From: Nothophaeocryptopus gaeumannii
Lineage: Eukaryota; Ascomycota; Dothideomycetes; Mycosphaerellales; Mycosphaerellaceae
Length of the DNA: 64,000 nt
Assembly (NCBI GenBank): GCA_031771865.1
Contig: JASISA010000022.1
Span: 930,001 to 994,000, forward strand
Reading direction: 5' to 3'
Below the pieces are notes generated by a model that did no database searches, was not told the origin of the DNA, and saw only the letters and a program-made list of their open reading frames with translations. Of this stretch, positions 1 to 10,026 are shown in pieces; within the stretch, counting starts at the first letter, position 1; the number at the start of each line of letters is the position of its first letter. The translations under genes and the position numbers were made by a program.

Positions 1-594
1 CTCTCATCAAAGTTGACCTCCAGGGCCTGCCACCTGCCACCTGCCACCTGGCACTTGCCCTTCCCGTGGGCCCCGGTTCCTCGCGCACGCACGCACCTAC
101 GCCTGCTAACTAACCATTCCATGTTCATGTTGGTCGCTCCCGAGCAGACGCATGTTATATGCTTCTGCTCCTAGTATAGCGCGGCGTGTCACTCACCACT
201 CTTTACCGTCATCTCCGTTTCTTCTGCCTCATAGGCTTCCCGTCACCGTCACCACCCCATTACTACTTACCTGCTGTCCGGTCCTGGAGGCGTCGCTCAG
301 CTCTCTCAGCGACCGCTTTCATCACTCCACATTGGTACCACATCCAACGCGCTGCTCAGCGTCTCCCATCACCAGCCATTCGTCTTCGCCGACGCGCTTG
401 GGCGCCATCGTCACCACCGCCCACTGCCCACCGCCTGGCTTAGACCTCGCGAGGCTCGACTTCCACTGGCTGCTATGCCTATGACAGCCGCACTTGTGTG
501 TTCGCAGCTGCGATAGAAGACGACTTGGGTGCCTAGAGGTACTCCTTGTGCTCCGCCCTCCACCAGCGCTCCGAGGCCCTCGCCTCGCACATAG
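1..594. other. Upstream region of the bZIP gene, no gene assigned
   Basis: This stretch is pyrimidine-rich with short repeats (a TGCCACC unit repeats near position 30-50, an acgc run near 84). Open frames of 60-110 codons exist on both strands but have Ser/Pro/Arg/His-rich shadow-like composition. It probably contains the promoter and the missing first exon of the bZIP gene downstream; I could not identify that exon. Confidence 0.4.
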
Positions 595-651
595 CATATA
601 GGTCGCCCACTGCCCACTGGGACGTCTCGGCGTCCCACGTCATCAGTCAAC

Positions 652-2580
652 GTGGCTGCCACCGAAGTTCAGCGTCCTCTCAGTCACTATCGCGGGCCGT
701 ACGCCTACGATTGCTTTCCGTCCTTCTCTGACCTCCGCGCTCCCAAGAAGTACGACACGCCCGTCCGGTCCATTGGTCGAAGAAGCCCGGATCTGTCGAT
801 TCCAACGGCCGACCCATCAAATTCATGGTCCGAATCGCGGGACGACCAGGCTGGGAGTCACGGGAAGGTTTTCATGTCAGATCGTCCTCGCGGCCACGAT
901 CAGCAAGCACCGGATAGTTTGATTAGACCGGGCAGTGAGGTCTTCCAGCGCCTGCAAAGCAATCCGACTTCGACATTTCCAGAACAACATGCTCAGCGAG
1001 GTGTGGCAGGCACTCCCAGCGCAGAACCGGCCGCGATCCACCGACAACCATCTGGCAATGGCAGGACGATGGAACTCCCGCCTTTGCGCCAGGCGCCCAC
1101 CGCGTCAGGTGGCAGTTTCTCGCCAGCCTCGCGATCAGTGGGAGTATCATCTATCTTGAATCCCATCGATGCGGACGAGCCCTCTTATTCCAGAAGACGC
1201 AAGGCAGCCGAACTCGATTCACCTCGGTCTGCGCCAATTCTCCCGCCACTGGCCACCAGCGCCCACGGAACCTACTCTGCGATTGGCACTCCTACACCAT
1301 CTTCGATGAATCTGGTTGGCTCTTTTAGTGGCGACAGGCCCCCGAGAAGAATCCTCACACCAAGATCACCATCACTTCACCACGCAGCCAGCTTGAATCA
1401 GCTCAATGCTCCTTCGTCCTCCACTTTCAGCACTCAGCATCCACCATTTGCGATCTCGCCGCGAAGCAGAACCTACACGGTCGAACCAGGTACTGCGGGA
1501 GCTCCACCATTACCAACACCACCTGCTGGGGCAAGACATTCGAGCTACGGCTTTCATGCTCCAACACCACCTGCGCAGATGCCCCGAAGACCAAGTGTCG
1601 GGGCCAGTCGCGGGATCCGGCCTCATTCGGAAAGCACAAGTCCTAGATCGTCATACTCATCATACAGTCAGGCGGGGCAGGCTTCACCAGCGACAATCTA
1701 CGCGCCTTCATCGATGCCAACGCTCTCCGCTGCCTATGCAGCAGGCACCGAGTCCATGACTGGCGGACCAGGGATCGCGAGCGCTCCAACATCATTGGGG
1801 CCGGACCGTCAGCGGACAATGGGTGTCCCTATCTCATCTTCGAGCGGCCAAAATGTATATCAGATGATGACGCTAGAGACCACATCTGGGACTGTCCAAC
1901 TCCCAGTGGATGTGCAGGCAGCGTCACGTGTAGCTGACGAAAAGAGGAGACGGAATGCAGGTGCAAGTGCCCGATTCAGGCAAAGGCGGAAGGAGAAGGA
2001 GAAAGAGGCTTCGAGCACCATTTCGAGGCTTGAGCAGCAGGTGAAAGAGTTCAGTGAAGATATGGACTTCTACAAACGGGAACGAGACTATATGGCTGGC
2101 GTGATACTGCAGGTGCCAGGTGGAGAACGGCATTTCCCACGACCTCAGTCGCCCCGGCACCGCAGGGCGCCTTCGTTGGGAATTGGGCCAAGTGTTGGAT
2201 ACTCGCACATGCAGGATCAAGGCGGCCGAAGTCCAGACGAAGGTCGAAGTGTTCGGCGCAGGACTTCGACGCTCTCACTACCTCCGCCGCCTCCACCGCA
2301 AAGTGGTCTTTCGAACCTGGGACAGCCTTATCAAGTGAACTATGGACAACAGGGTTATGGGCAGCCCCTTGCCCCTCAACCTTCAGGTCCGCCATTGCAC
2401 CCGGCTCCGGGGCCCTTACCATCACCTTTGAATAGCAGAGGCGCACTCCCAGCGCCGCCGCCACCTGCTCCGCCAACTTCCACCACCCACCCACAATTGA
2501 TGCAGATGCAAGCGGCTCCTCAGACTGGACCTTGGAATCCATATGGTCGTGGCCCGTCTCACAACAGGGAGTCGCGATGA
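652..2580 (+). CDS. bZIP transcription factor (5' end incomplete in this model)
   Basis: The frame encodes a DNA-binding basic leucine zipper protein, presumably nuclear. The basic region is at about residues 430-455 and carries the RNAGASARFRQRRKEKEKE signature of fungal bZIPs; a heptad zipper with Leu, Val, Phe and Tyr positions follows to about 485. The long N-terminal half is Ser/Pro-rich and disordered, and the C-terminal tail is Pro/Gln-rich with poly-proline runs, as in activation regions. The frame is open from about 595 but has no ATG before position 874; position 652 is a GTG. Codon use before 874 looks coding, so a spliced upstream exon probably supplies the start; a plausible acceptor is CAG at 644-646. 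If translation begins at 874 the protein has 568 residues. Targets cannot be predicted. The family call is firm, the start is not. Confidence 0.85.
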   Translation: MAATEVQRPLSHYRGPYAYDCFPSFSDLRAPKKYDTPVRSIGRRSPDLSIPTADPSNSWSESRDDQAGSHGKVFMSDRPRGHDQQAPDSLIRPGSEVFQRLQSNPTSTFPEQHAQRGVAGTPSAEPAAIHRQPSGNGRTMELPPLRQAPTASGGSFSPASRSVGVSSILNPIDADEPSYSRRRKAAELDSPRSAPILPPLATSAHGTYSAIGTPTPSSMNLVGSFSGDRPPRRILTPRSPSLHHAASLNQLNAPSSSTFSTQHPPFAISPRSRTYTVEPGTAGAPPLPTPPAGARHSSYGFHAPTPPAQMPRRPSVGASRGIRPHSESTSPRSSYSSYSQAGQASPATIYAPSSMPTLSAAYAAGTESMTGGPGIASAPTSLGPDRQRTMGVPISSSSGQNVYQMMTLETTSGTVQLPVDVQAASRVADEKRRRNAGASARFRQRRKEKEKEASSTISRLEQQVKEFSEDMDFYKRERDYMAGVILQVPGGERHFPRPQSPRHRRAPSLGIGPSVGYSHMQDQGGRSPDEGRSVRRRTSTLSLPPPPPPQSGLSNLGQPYQVNYGQQGYGQPLAPQPSGPPLHPAPGPLPSPLNSRGALPAPPPPAPPTSTTHPQLMQMQAAPQTGPWNPYGRGPSHNRESR

Positions 2581-5500
2581 CCATCGAAACTGCCAGACTC
2601 CGTGGATTCCGTTCGATCATATACAAACGTTCAAGAAAGCGACACATCGTACAAGGCCATTTACAGCGACCCCCGGCATGGCATCGCGTCCACCAACTAA
2701 TATTCCCCTTGTCGCAAACTTTACAACATGGCGTTACGCATCAGCAGCGTGCGATTTTTCGTGCGATTTTTCATGAGATTGGACCACCTTGATACCCCTT
2801 TCAGCGAGCATCACTTGCATGCAGACCAGGCGCTACACTTTTATTTGTACTGGCAATTATCTTTTAAGATAGCCCTCAGCGTCCGTGTTTGTCCGGCGCT
2901 ATCTTGTAGACCTTCTAGATCATGCGATCTCTCCCTATATTGTCGAATACCAGATACTGTTTCTATGCCACTGTGGCCAGTGGTCCACTGAAATAATCCC
3001 AGACGAAAGTATGAGCTGCAGCATCTTGCCAGGTCAGGATCACCTCGAGCGTTCTCGTCACACTCTGCATCTCGATGTCACTCTTCGTTCATCTTAGCCG
3101 AGTTCGCTCATCTGATGATCACCGTTTAGGCCTGGATAGGCTTCAGCGTCGCCGTTGGTTTATGTTTCAGATCAGCACGCGCCTCATGTAATTCAAGCTG
3201 ACGCGCTACTCGCGAAAGCAATATGTTGCGGAACGGCCGAAGAACCATCGTAAGCATGGAAAGAAAGAAGTGGCGATTTTAGTACATCTCATCAATTGGG
3301 TCACCACCATCATTTCCCAGCCCCCTGGCTTTCGGAGGCTCCGATAGACAAGGTTATGTAGCGTCTAGAGTGATTGCGTAGAGCAATTGCTACACCTAGA
3401 CCAGGCAATGCACCCGTCGCCAGTGCCGGCGGGCCGTTGTCGAAAATCGTGTGAAATTGCATATGTGAGCCTGCATCCGCAACTCAAAAGCCATAAGCTA
3501 GAGAATCATGAGGATCCTCACGAAATCGCATTTGAGCCCACACGAGCTGCAGAGACATCGATATGGAACGCGATCGAGTGCTGAACAGTGAGATGTTTCT
3601 ATCAATTTCTCCTGGCATGTATGTCAGCGACGATCAACGGTAGTTCCCATTGTCTGGTCAATGCAAACCCAATTGAATTGATCTACAGTGAATGATGCCG
3701 CGCCTGCGCTTGCGGGGAGATGTTTTTGCCTGCTTTCTTGCTCCGCGCGGAGCACTAGAGCGAGAGGATGTAGGTTGTGCGGTGTGTTCCGCTAATGCAA
3801 GCAAGAAAACACTGGTAGAACGGGGTAGCGGTGCGGTAGGTAAGGATGTCTGACAGCAGGAAGCACATCTTGATCTTGCGTCTTAGGCGTTTCCTAGTTG
3901 CGACGTACCGAGCGGCAGCAATATCAATTGCCAATGGGGCCGTGCCTTTGGGCGGTGAAGGTATTCGAGTCTCGATGGGCTGAAAGGTGATTAAGCCTGA
4001 TTTGGAGAAAGTATACCTTGGATCACTCAATTGCATCCGCCATCAACTTTGAGGTTCATCGTAGCGCGACAAATGCATCAATGGTGAGAGGTTGATCGGC
4101 AGGCTTGCAAGTGTGCCACCGCAAGCTCGGGAAGAGAACCTTGTTGAGCTCACGGAAGCGCTTCGGCCCACTTCGGTTAAGTCAGAAGCCTTGAACATAG
4201 GCGAGGCGGACGACATATCCTGGAAACGACGGCGCCGACATACAGTGTACCTCGCACATCCGATCGAATAGCGTTCCCGTCGACGTATTGAACCGCGTAA
4301 TTTTCGATCGACCCAAGGATAACCGGGCACTTGCAAGGCCTTGGCCCACCTTTGCCGGGGTATTTTCCGCCCGCCTTGTGAGGTAGGAGACAAGGTGCGG
4401 AAGCGGCTATTCGATCGGATGTGCGAGGTGACTGTGTACAAAAGGCGGCGAGCCACAGGCAAGGGGAACACGGAAGGTGGATCTATGTGCCGTCTGCATG
4501 ATGAAGCGTTCAAGTGTTGGAGGCCTTGTGGAGAGCGCGCCAGCATTACAAGGCTATTTGGTCCCAAGAGTGAGGTATCAAATGGTTGCGAAATTCTCCT
4601 ATCAGAAGGAATGAAAGGAAACTCCTGTTTCGCGATTACCTTCCACCATTTCTCGGTCGCGGTTACTCCGGAACTGAGAAGAGAAGGGTGAACCGTGAAC
4701 GCTGGGATCTGATGTAAGTATCGTTGTCAATCGCACTTTTGTCGTCCATTCCGAAAACTTCGTGCCTGATGCGATAGCCTCGCAGAACCGACTAAGGTTG
4801 TATGTGCGGGATCAAACGACGATATGGTCTTCGTGACATTGCACACTGCCTAGGCATAATAACCATCACCCTTTCTCAGTCCTCGGAGCTGCCTTTACTC
4901 GTGCCCACCCTTTGATATGTGTTTACAACGTGCTCCAGGCTCATTTGGGCACGCCCGATGATGCACGTTGACAGGCTCCCATGCCAATGATCCAACATCC
5001 TAATCTGCTCAAGCGCAGAGTTTCTAGTTGCCTGCTTGACATGGTTGCGTAGCCGCGAACAACGGATCCATGTCTAACAGAGATACAGAACCCTGAACTC
5101 ACAAGCCACTTCACCTGCCGTGGTTCTTCGCAGTGCCAAGCGCGGGAAATCGTATCGCTGGTGAAGGAACTTTTGTCAGACACATCGGAAGCATGGAACA
5201 GGACAGATGTTCCGGCGACCTGTCGAGTCCGCATCAACCGAGAGGGCAGACGATTGTTGAGCGGTATTGCAGTCTAAGAAGAGAGTCCTTTAGCTATGAG
5301 CACCAGAGGTCCCTTACAAGCCTGCTCTAGTCACGATCAAGCGTTGCCGATGCCATCAAGATCTTGAAACGCTGTGATAATCTTGCAGAGGGCTGGGGAC
5401 GCTGAGTAGACGCAGCGATGAGTATAAGTACGAGATGACGGATGGCGGCACCACACATATGGCATTGGAACCTGGTGTCATGATGTGTACGGGTTATCGC

Positions 5501-5947
5501 TAGCAGCCGGCTCTCAAAAGACCATGTCTGCACAGGCTCATGGGCCACAGTCACGGTTGAGGTAGTCCCCGATCTCTGTTGGCATCTAAAGTAGGTCGCG
5601 ACCATTCACCTGCTGTCTGATTGTTAATAACAGAGCTTGAATATGCTCAATCGTTCTTTACATACAAGCCCCGAAAAGTTGCATGTTTGCGGTGAAACTG
5701 CCATACTTTTAAGCTTCACCTTGGTGCAGGTACGAACTCCCGGAGGTGACCGGCTGGCTTACGTCTTTCCACGAATGACCGAGGTCAGGAATCGCGGCAG
5801 GCAACCCATTTTGTCTCCGAGTTCGAGCTCTTAGGGTCCACCCCTCGCGCCGCAATAGCACACGCGGCACGTGTCCATAGTCCTCTTACGGCGAAGGATA
5901 GCCTTCGCCAAAGTGCAGACTGTGGCATCCAAACGATTGCAGCCCTG
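2581..5947. other. 3.4 kb gene-free interval between convergent genes
   Basis: The bZIP gene and the minus-strand AT-hook gene converge on this gap. The longest open frames (a minus-strand frame of 174 codons at 4043-4567 and a plus-strand one of 116 codons at 4341-4691) overlap each other, have no recognisable domain and lack convincing splice partners. I see no tRNA, terminal repeats or transposon protein. It may hold 3' UTRs, a long noncoding RNA or decayed sequence. Confidence 0.4.
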
Positions 5948-7683
5948 TCATCTGCGACGAGTGGAGCACCTAACACGTTTTGAGGGTGTCGCTCTGTCGG
6001 CGGCAATGGTGTGGATATTCGAGAGTAGGTAGTCAAGGTCGATATCATCTCCTCCAGAAGCCGCTTTCAATTCGCTACGCTTTGCACGAGGGGCCAGCTT
6101 AGATGCTCGATGTGAACGCTCATTGGTGTCAAATAGCCAGTCCACATCTGCATCATCAATACTTGCACGGCCTCTGGGTTTTGATGATGCCATCTGTCCT
6201 GGTTCGCTCTGGAGGCCAGTGTTCGAAGGTTTCTGGCCCCTGAACGCCTTGGATTTTGTGGCTGTAGCATCGACATGACTATCATCGCGGTCGAACTTCG
6301 TGGCTGGAAACGAGAAGACCTCGGCTGGGTCACTCGCTCTGTTGAGGGCCACATTGGGCTTCACGAAAACTCTTTCATTCTCCCTTGGCCTGTCGTGCAT
6401 CAACATAGCAGAGTTGCTGTCTTGTTCGCTGGCAGAACGCTTACTGGCACGCGAAACTTCTGTAGTCTTTCTGGCCGAACGGAAATTGTGGTTGCTGTCG
6501 ATATGCTTCTCCGGCGATAAAGATCGCACTGTGATGTTGACGCCTGTCTCCGCTAGAGGAAGCCGGTCCGCGTGCTCGGAGCGACGTTGCATCTTTGCAA
6601 CGTAGGGAACTGCATTCTTGGGACTTTTGTGACCGGTCTGCTTCGCCAAAACTGGCAGTTCGATCTGCTCGGCCTTGGGTTTCAGATTCTGTGAGGCGGA
6701 CCCGAGCATGTTAGATGTTTGATAATTGTTTGCATCTAGCACGGCAAGCTTCTTCCGTCGTCTACTAGTCTGTTGCAGGGTCGAATCGCGACGCTTGGTC
6801 TCAATGGGGATGTTCTCTTCATTCAAGCCTTCGATGACTTTTTCCATAGCGGTTGCAGCTGCACGTCTTCTTGGTCTCCGCTCTTCCTTGGACTCAACTG
6901 GCAGCAATTTCCTCTCTTCAGTCCTCGCGGGAAGTTCCAGACCATCTATGACAGGTGCTTTCAGTTTCGATGTTCCGACTTTCCTTGAAGCCCTCGGAGG
7001 TTTGATGTCGTCCTGAACACTCGAATACGTTTCAAGGGGCTCTACGCTTATTACAGGACTGCGGGTCGATGATGCGCCACTGTCTTTCTGGATCGTGTCA
7101 ACCTTTCGAGGTCTGCCTCGCTTCATTGGTGCCTTCACAGGCGGGATCCTCGTGTTCGTAGAGATATCTTCTTTCTTCTCGGCGGAGCTGTCGTCACAGT
7201 TCGTCCGGTATTGCGACTGGATCGTATCGACTACTGCTTTCTTGGGCCGCCCGCGCTTCTTCACCACCTTATGCGATTCCACAAAGCTGTCGTCTTCAAG
7301 ACTTCTCTTTAAAGACTTCGGAGATTCTTCAGCTGGCTCGAACCTGCGACGATGCTGCCGATTTCGCGTGGCAATGACAGACGCCACCGATTCTCCAATA
7401 TCGCCTGCAGTCGTCTTCCTCCTCTTGGTGGGTGGCTCATTCGGAGATGTTGCGGTCGTGGCCGGGACTTGTACGGGCGGTGCAGGTACGGGAATCAATG
7501 ACGCGCCGAAAGTGAAGCCGAACTCTGTCGTGAGATTGCGCACACCAGCACCTCGCTGGCGCTGCATATGCCGCTCTATCCTATCATCTGCCAGAAGTCA
7601 GCGCACAGCTCTAGAAACTGTCACGAGCCTTCTGGGCTGAGCACCTCGAGTGACATACGCTTAGAGGGAGTTGAAGTAGCCAT
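5948..7683 (-). CDS. AT-hook nuclear protein of unknown function
   Basis: The two-exon model is 7659-7683 (25-nt first exon) joined to 5948-7587, with a 71-nt intron beginning GTATGT and ending GGCAG. It encodes 554 residues. The splice brings ATG GCT ACT into frame with the long frame, which otherwise starts only at an internal codon. Two AT-hook cores (KKRGRPKK and MKRGRPRK) sit in the first third, about 25-50 residues apart; each is followed by a short DTIQ-like segment, so they may be an internal duplication. The rest is basic and low complexity with many Lys/Arg-Ser stretches, suggesting a nuclear protein that binds AT-rich DNA in the minor groove. The acidic C-terminus (DDADVDWLFD and DDIDLDYLL) could be a protein-interaction segment. 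I cannot assign it to a named family; a chromatin or kinetochore role is only a guess. Confidence 0.75.
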
Positions 7684-7728
7684 ATCAAGGTATTCGAATG
7701 CCCGCGCATCGAGTGCGGAGGAATCTGT

Positions 7729-7908
7729 TCAGAGGAGAGATGGGTAACTGTGCGGCGTATTATGGTACATGTAATGGTTGTCCTCTCGGCCAATGTTGTG
7801 AAAGAAGTTGATGTTGATGTTCTTCTGAGGTGCATGTGGATTGATCGAGCCCCAGGGGCCGTGATTCCAGTCACGCCAAAAGTCGTCAGCGGAATTTGCC
7901 CGAGACAT
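7729..7908 (-). other. 59-codon ORF in the leader of the AT-hook gene
   Basis: A complete ATG-to-TGA frame of 59 residues lies between the AT-hook gene start (7683) and the twin-CX9C gene end (8060), same strand. It is rich in Trp, Asn, His and Phe (for example DDFWRDWNHGPWG), and the frame stays open upstream of the ATG for about 30 codons. It could be an upstream ORF, part of an unmodelled small gene, or chance. No family is recognised. Confidence 0.2.
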
Positions 7909-8059
7909 CCACGGGTGCCGAACTTCGATGAAATGCCAGAGGTTCGAAGCATGCTCGACCGAAGAAAAGAGGCGGTTCGAAACGTTGCTCTTTGGATAGC
8001 TTCAACTGGGTCGGACAATCGGTCTCTAGGAGCTCAACAGCGCAACGTACCAGAATATG

Positions 8060-9109
8060 TTACGTCCCCCAAAGCCGCCTCAATGAGTCTCCGATCGTCT
8101 CCTTACCGCGCTCCCTCCTCTCATCACGATGGCGCTTCTCCTCTGCCATGTGATCCGAGATCCTCTCAGCATATTCCATCTGCGCTCGCGTCTCGGCCGC
8201 GATCAACTGCAACTCAAGCTCTTTCTCGGTGTCAGACAAACCCTCAACGCGCTTTTTGATCTCCTCTTGCTTCTCTGGCGTATACGAGCTGATATTTGTG
8301 CTGTATCCTCGTTCTATTGCTCTTCGCCGAGCGCGCGCAAACGCACTGTCCTCGCCGAGTGCTTGCACAGTCCTCTCGGGTGCGACCAAAGACGGCATCG
8401 CAGGTGTCTCACGACCCTCCTTCTTGGCCTCTTCCAACACGTGTTCGCGCTCCAGCATTTCATGATAAAGCTTGTCAGCATGCATTTGTATCCTCTCGTC
8501 TTCCTCCGCGGACCGTTGTGCTGAAAGATATCCAAGCGCGGAAAGAAACCGAGCCTGCATGGTATAGCACCTGTTGAACGCTCTGCTCTCTTCCCTGCAC
8601 ATGCTCATTTTCTTCCACAAAGAGCCTTGTGTCAGGCATTCCCTCTCTGCGATCTGGAAGTCTACGCAGTTCTCCACAGCAGCTCGCCCTGTGTCGGCCT
8701 TGCGATCCTTATACGACGATACAACGTCCGCCAAGCGATCTTGATCAGATTTCCCGGCGCCCTCGACCTCCGACTGCGGACGATAACCTTTCCATAGATG
8801 AGCGTAGCGTCCATCTTGAAACAAGGACTCCGGCGGAACCGCAGGTCTCTCCTGAGCGACGGAGTCTTGATTCTTCTGATCAATGCCTGGAGTTACGAGG
8901 CCTAATTGTGATCTGTACGTATTGGGCGCAGCGTCTGTGGAGGAGGATGTAGTTGGGGTTGAGCCTTGCCTCGATACCGACTTCGAATGCGCATTGTCGT
9001 GGTTGGGAGGGGTTTGCTTGTCCAGAAAATCCTTCAGAGCCGGGTCTAGCTTCCTGTAAGGATCGCTCGAGGAGTCTTCGTTATTCGCTGAGCCCCAAAG
9101 CCAGCCCAT
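8060..9109 (-). CDS. Twin CX9C (CHCH-like) protein, probably mitochondria-associated
   Basis: A single exon encodes 349 residues starting at the ATG for MGWLWGS; the frame continues 30 codons upstream but only from a GTG. Four cysteines form two CX9C motifs (C148/C158 and C171/C181, 12 residues apart), the spacing of CHCH proteins oxidised by Mia40 in the mitochondrial intermembrane space. A conserved-looking N-terminal block (DPYRKLDPALKDFL) is followed by a Ser/Thr-rich linker, the cysteine region, and a long charged C-terminal half that is probably helical or coiled coil (EKQEEIKKRVEGLSDTEKELEL). At 349 residues it is much longer than a typical twin-CX9C protein (about 70-150), so the CHCH-like part is one domain of a larger scaffold. 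I do not recognise a yeast orthologue; location is inferred from the motif alone. Confidence 0.7.
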   Translation of the reverse strand: MGWLWGSANNEDSSSDPYRKLDPALKDFLDKQTPPNHDNAHSKSVSRQGSTPTTSSSTDAAPNTYRSQLGLVTPGIDQKNQDSVAQERPAVPPESLFQDGRYAHLWKGYRPQSEVEGAGKSDQDRLADVVSSYKDRKADTGRAAVENCVDFQIAERECLTQGSLWKKMSMCREESRAFNRCYTMQARFLSALGYLSAQRSAEEDERIQMHADKLYHEMLEREHVLEEAKKEGRETPAMPSLVAPERTVQALGEDSAFARARRRAIERGYSTNISSYTPEKQEEIKKRVEGLSDTEKELELQLIAAETRAQMEYAERISDHMAEEKRHRDERRERGKETIGDSLRRLWGT

Positions 9110-9897
9110 GGCCAATGTATACAGATGAGGGAGCTGGTGTAGCAGTAGCACGTCGCTGCAGTTGTTCGAGTGGGATTTGAGACGTGAGAGTTTGACCACG
9201 ATTTCTGTTCGCGTAGCTGACAGCTGAGCTGATGATGACTAAACCCCCGCTCTCGACCGGACTCGCCTTCCAGTCATCGAGTACACGCATCCATCGGTGC
9301 AGTCTACAAGAATAGATGTACACGGATTGCTCTTGTACAAGAAAAAGAATATGTGCGACGCAGGCTACAGATGTCGATAATCATTCATTTGTCCAGAGAG
9401 CTGTCTGTACATGACCACAGCTAGATCTGCGCAAAGCATTGTCTTGAACGGGTAGTGGACACTCGCCAGAGTCATCTTATGAGTGAGCACGACGCTACAA
9501 TGTACGCCAGCCATCATGACGCTGCTAACGATACATGTAGCGCTATAGCGAAAAGATGCGGACGAAGACTGCTTGCATGTGAATGGCACTTGCGATAATA
9601 CAGTATGTTGTGCATTAGCGTCAACCTTTTTCTACGCTGCGTCAGGAACAGGCAAGAGTTCCACAAGCATGGATAAGGTCAGGCAGCTACTCCGAGTAAG
9701 GCTTCAGCTGGGCCGTGGAAGGCAAGAAACACAAGCAGCGATTGCTCTGGCTCAACCGCGCATTCCATAAGCCACCGATCCGAGATCTACACCGCCCTGC
9801 GTACGACAACAGTCATGGAGATACCGGTATGGAAGCAGGCACGGCCATCACTGTGTTTTGTTTGCGTGTCTGGACTTTGATGGCAGAGAAGGTGCAG
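9110..9897. other. Divergent intergenic region between CX9C and ZIP genes
   Basis: Upstream sequence for the minus-strand CX9C gene and the plus-strand ZIP transporter. Open frames up to about 80 codons look like noise. No RNA gene or repeat is visible. The promoter-proximal elements of the ZIP gene are listed separately. Confidence 0.4.
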
Positions 9898-9930
9898 CCA
9901 ATCAGAGCGCCGCCATTTGACCATCAAGGT
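9898..9930 (+). promoter_or_regulatory. CCAAT box plus zinc-response-like element
   Basis: A CCAATCA box at 9898-9904 is followed by ACCATCAAGGT at 9920-9930, about 100 bases before the ZIP transporter ATG. The second element differs at one position from the yeast Zap1 zinc-response consensus ACCTTNAAGGT and contains the CAAGGT core reported for Aspergillus ZafA targets. The match to a metal-transporter gene makes zinc-starvation control plausible, but this is inference from sequence. Confidence 0.45.
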
Positions 9931-10026
9931 TGACGAAGCACGAGAGAGAAGACTCCTCAGTCCTTCTCTGTGGGATGCAAGCCTTCGCAACTTCAGCACC
10001 AGCGCGACACTGGCGAACCCGTCACA

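Noticed and set aside
2051..2647. 198-codon minus-strand frame over the bZIP 3' end
   Set aside because: Opposite the bZIP zipper and tail; no domain.
4043..4567. 174-codon minus-strand frame in the gene-free gap
   Set aside because: Arg/Ser-rich, no domain, overlapped by another frame on the other strand.
7095..7640. 181-codon plus-strand frame over the AT-hook gene
   Set aside because: Antisense shadow; poor composition and no homology.
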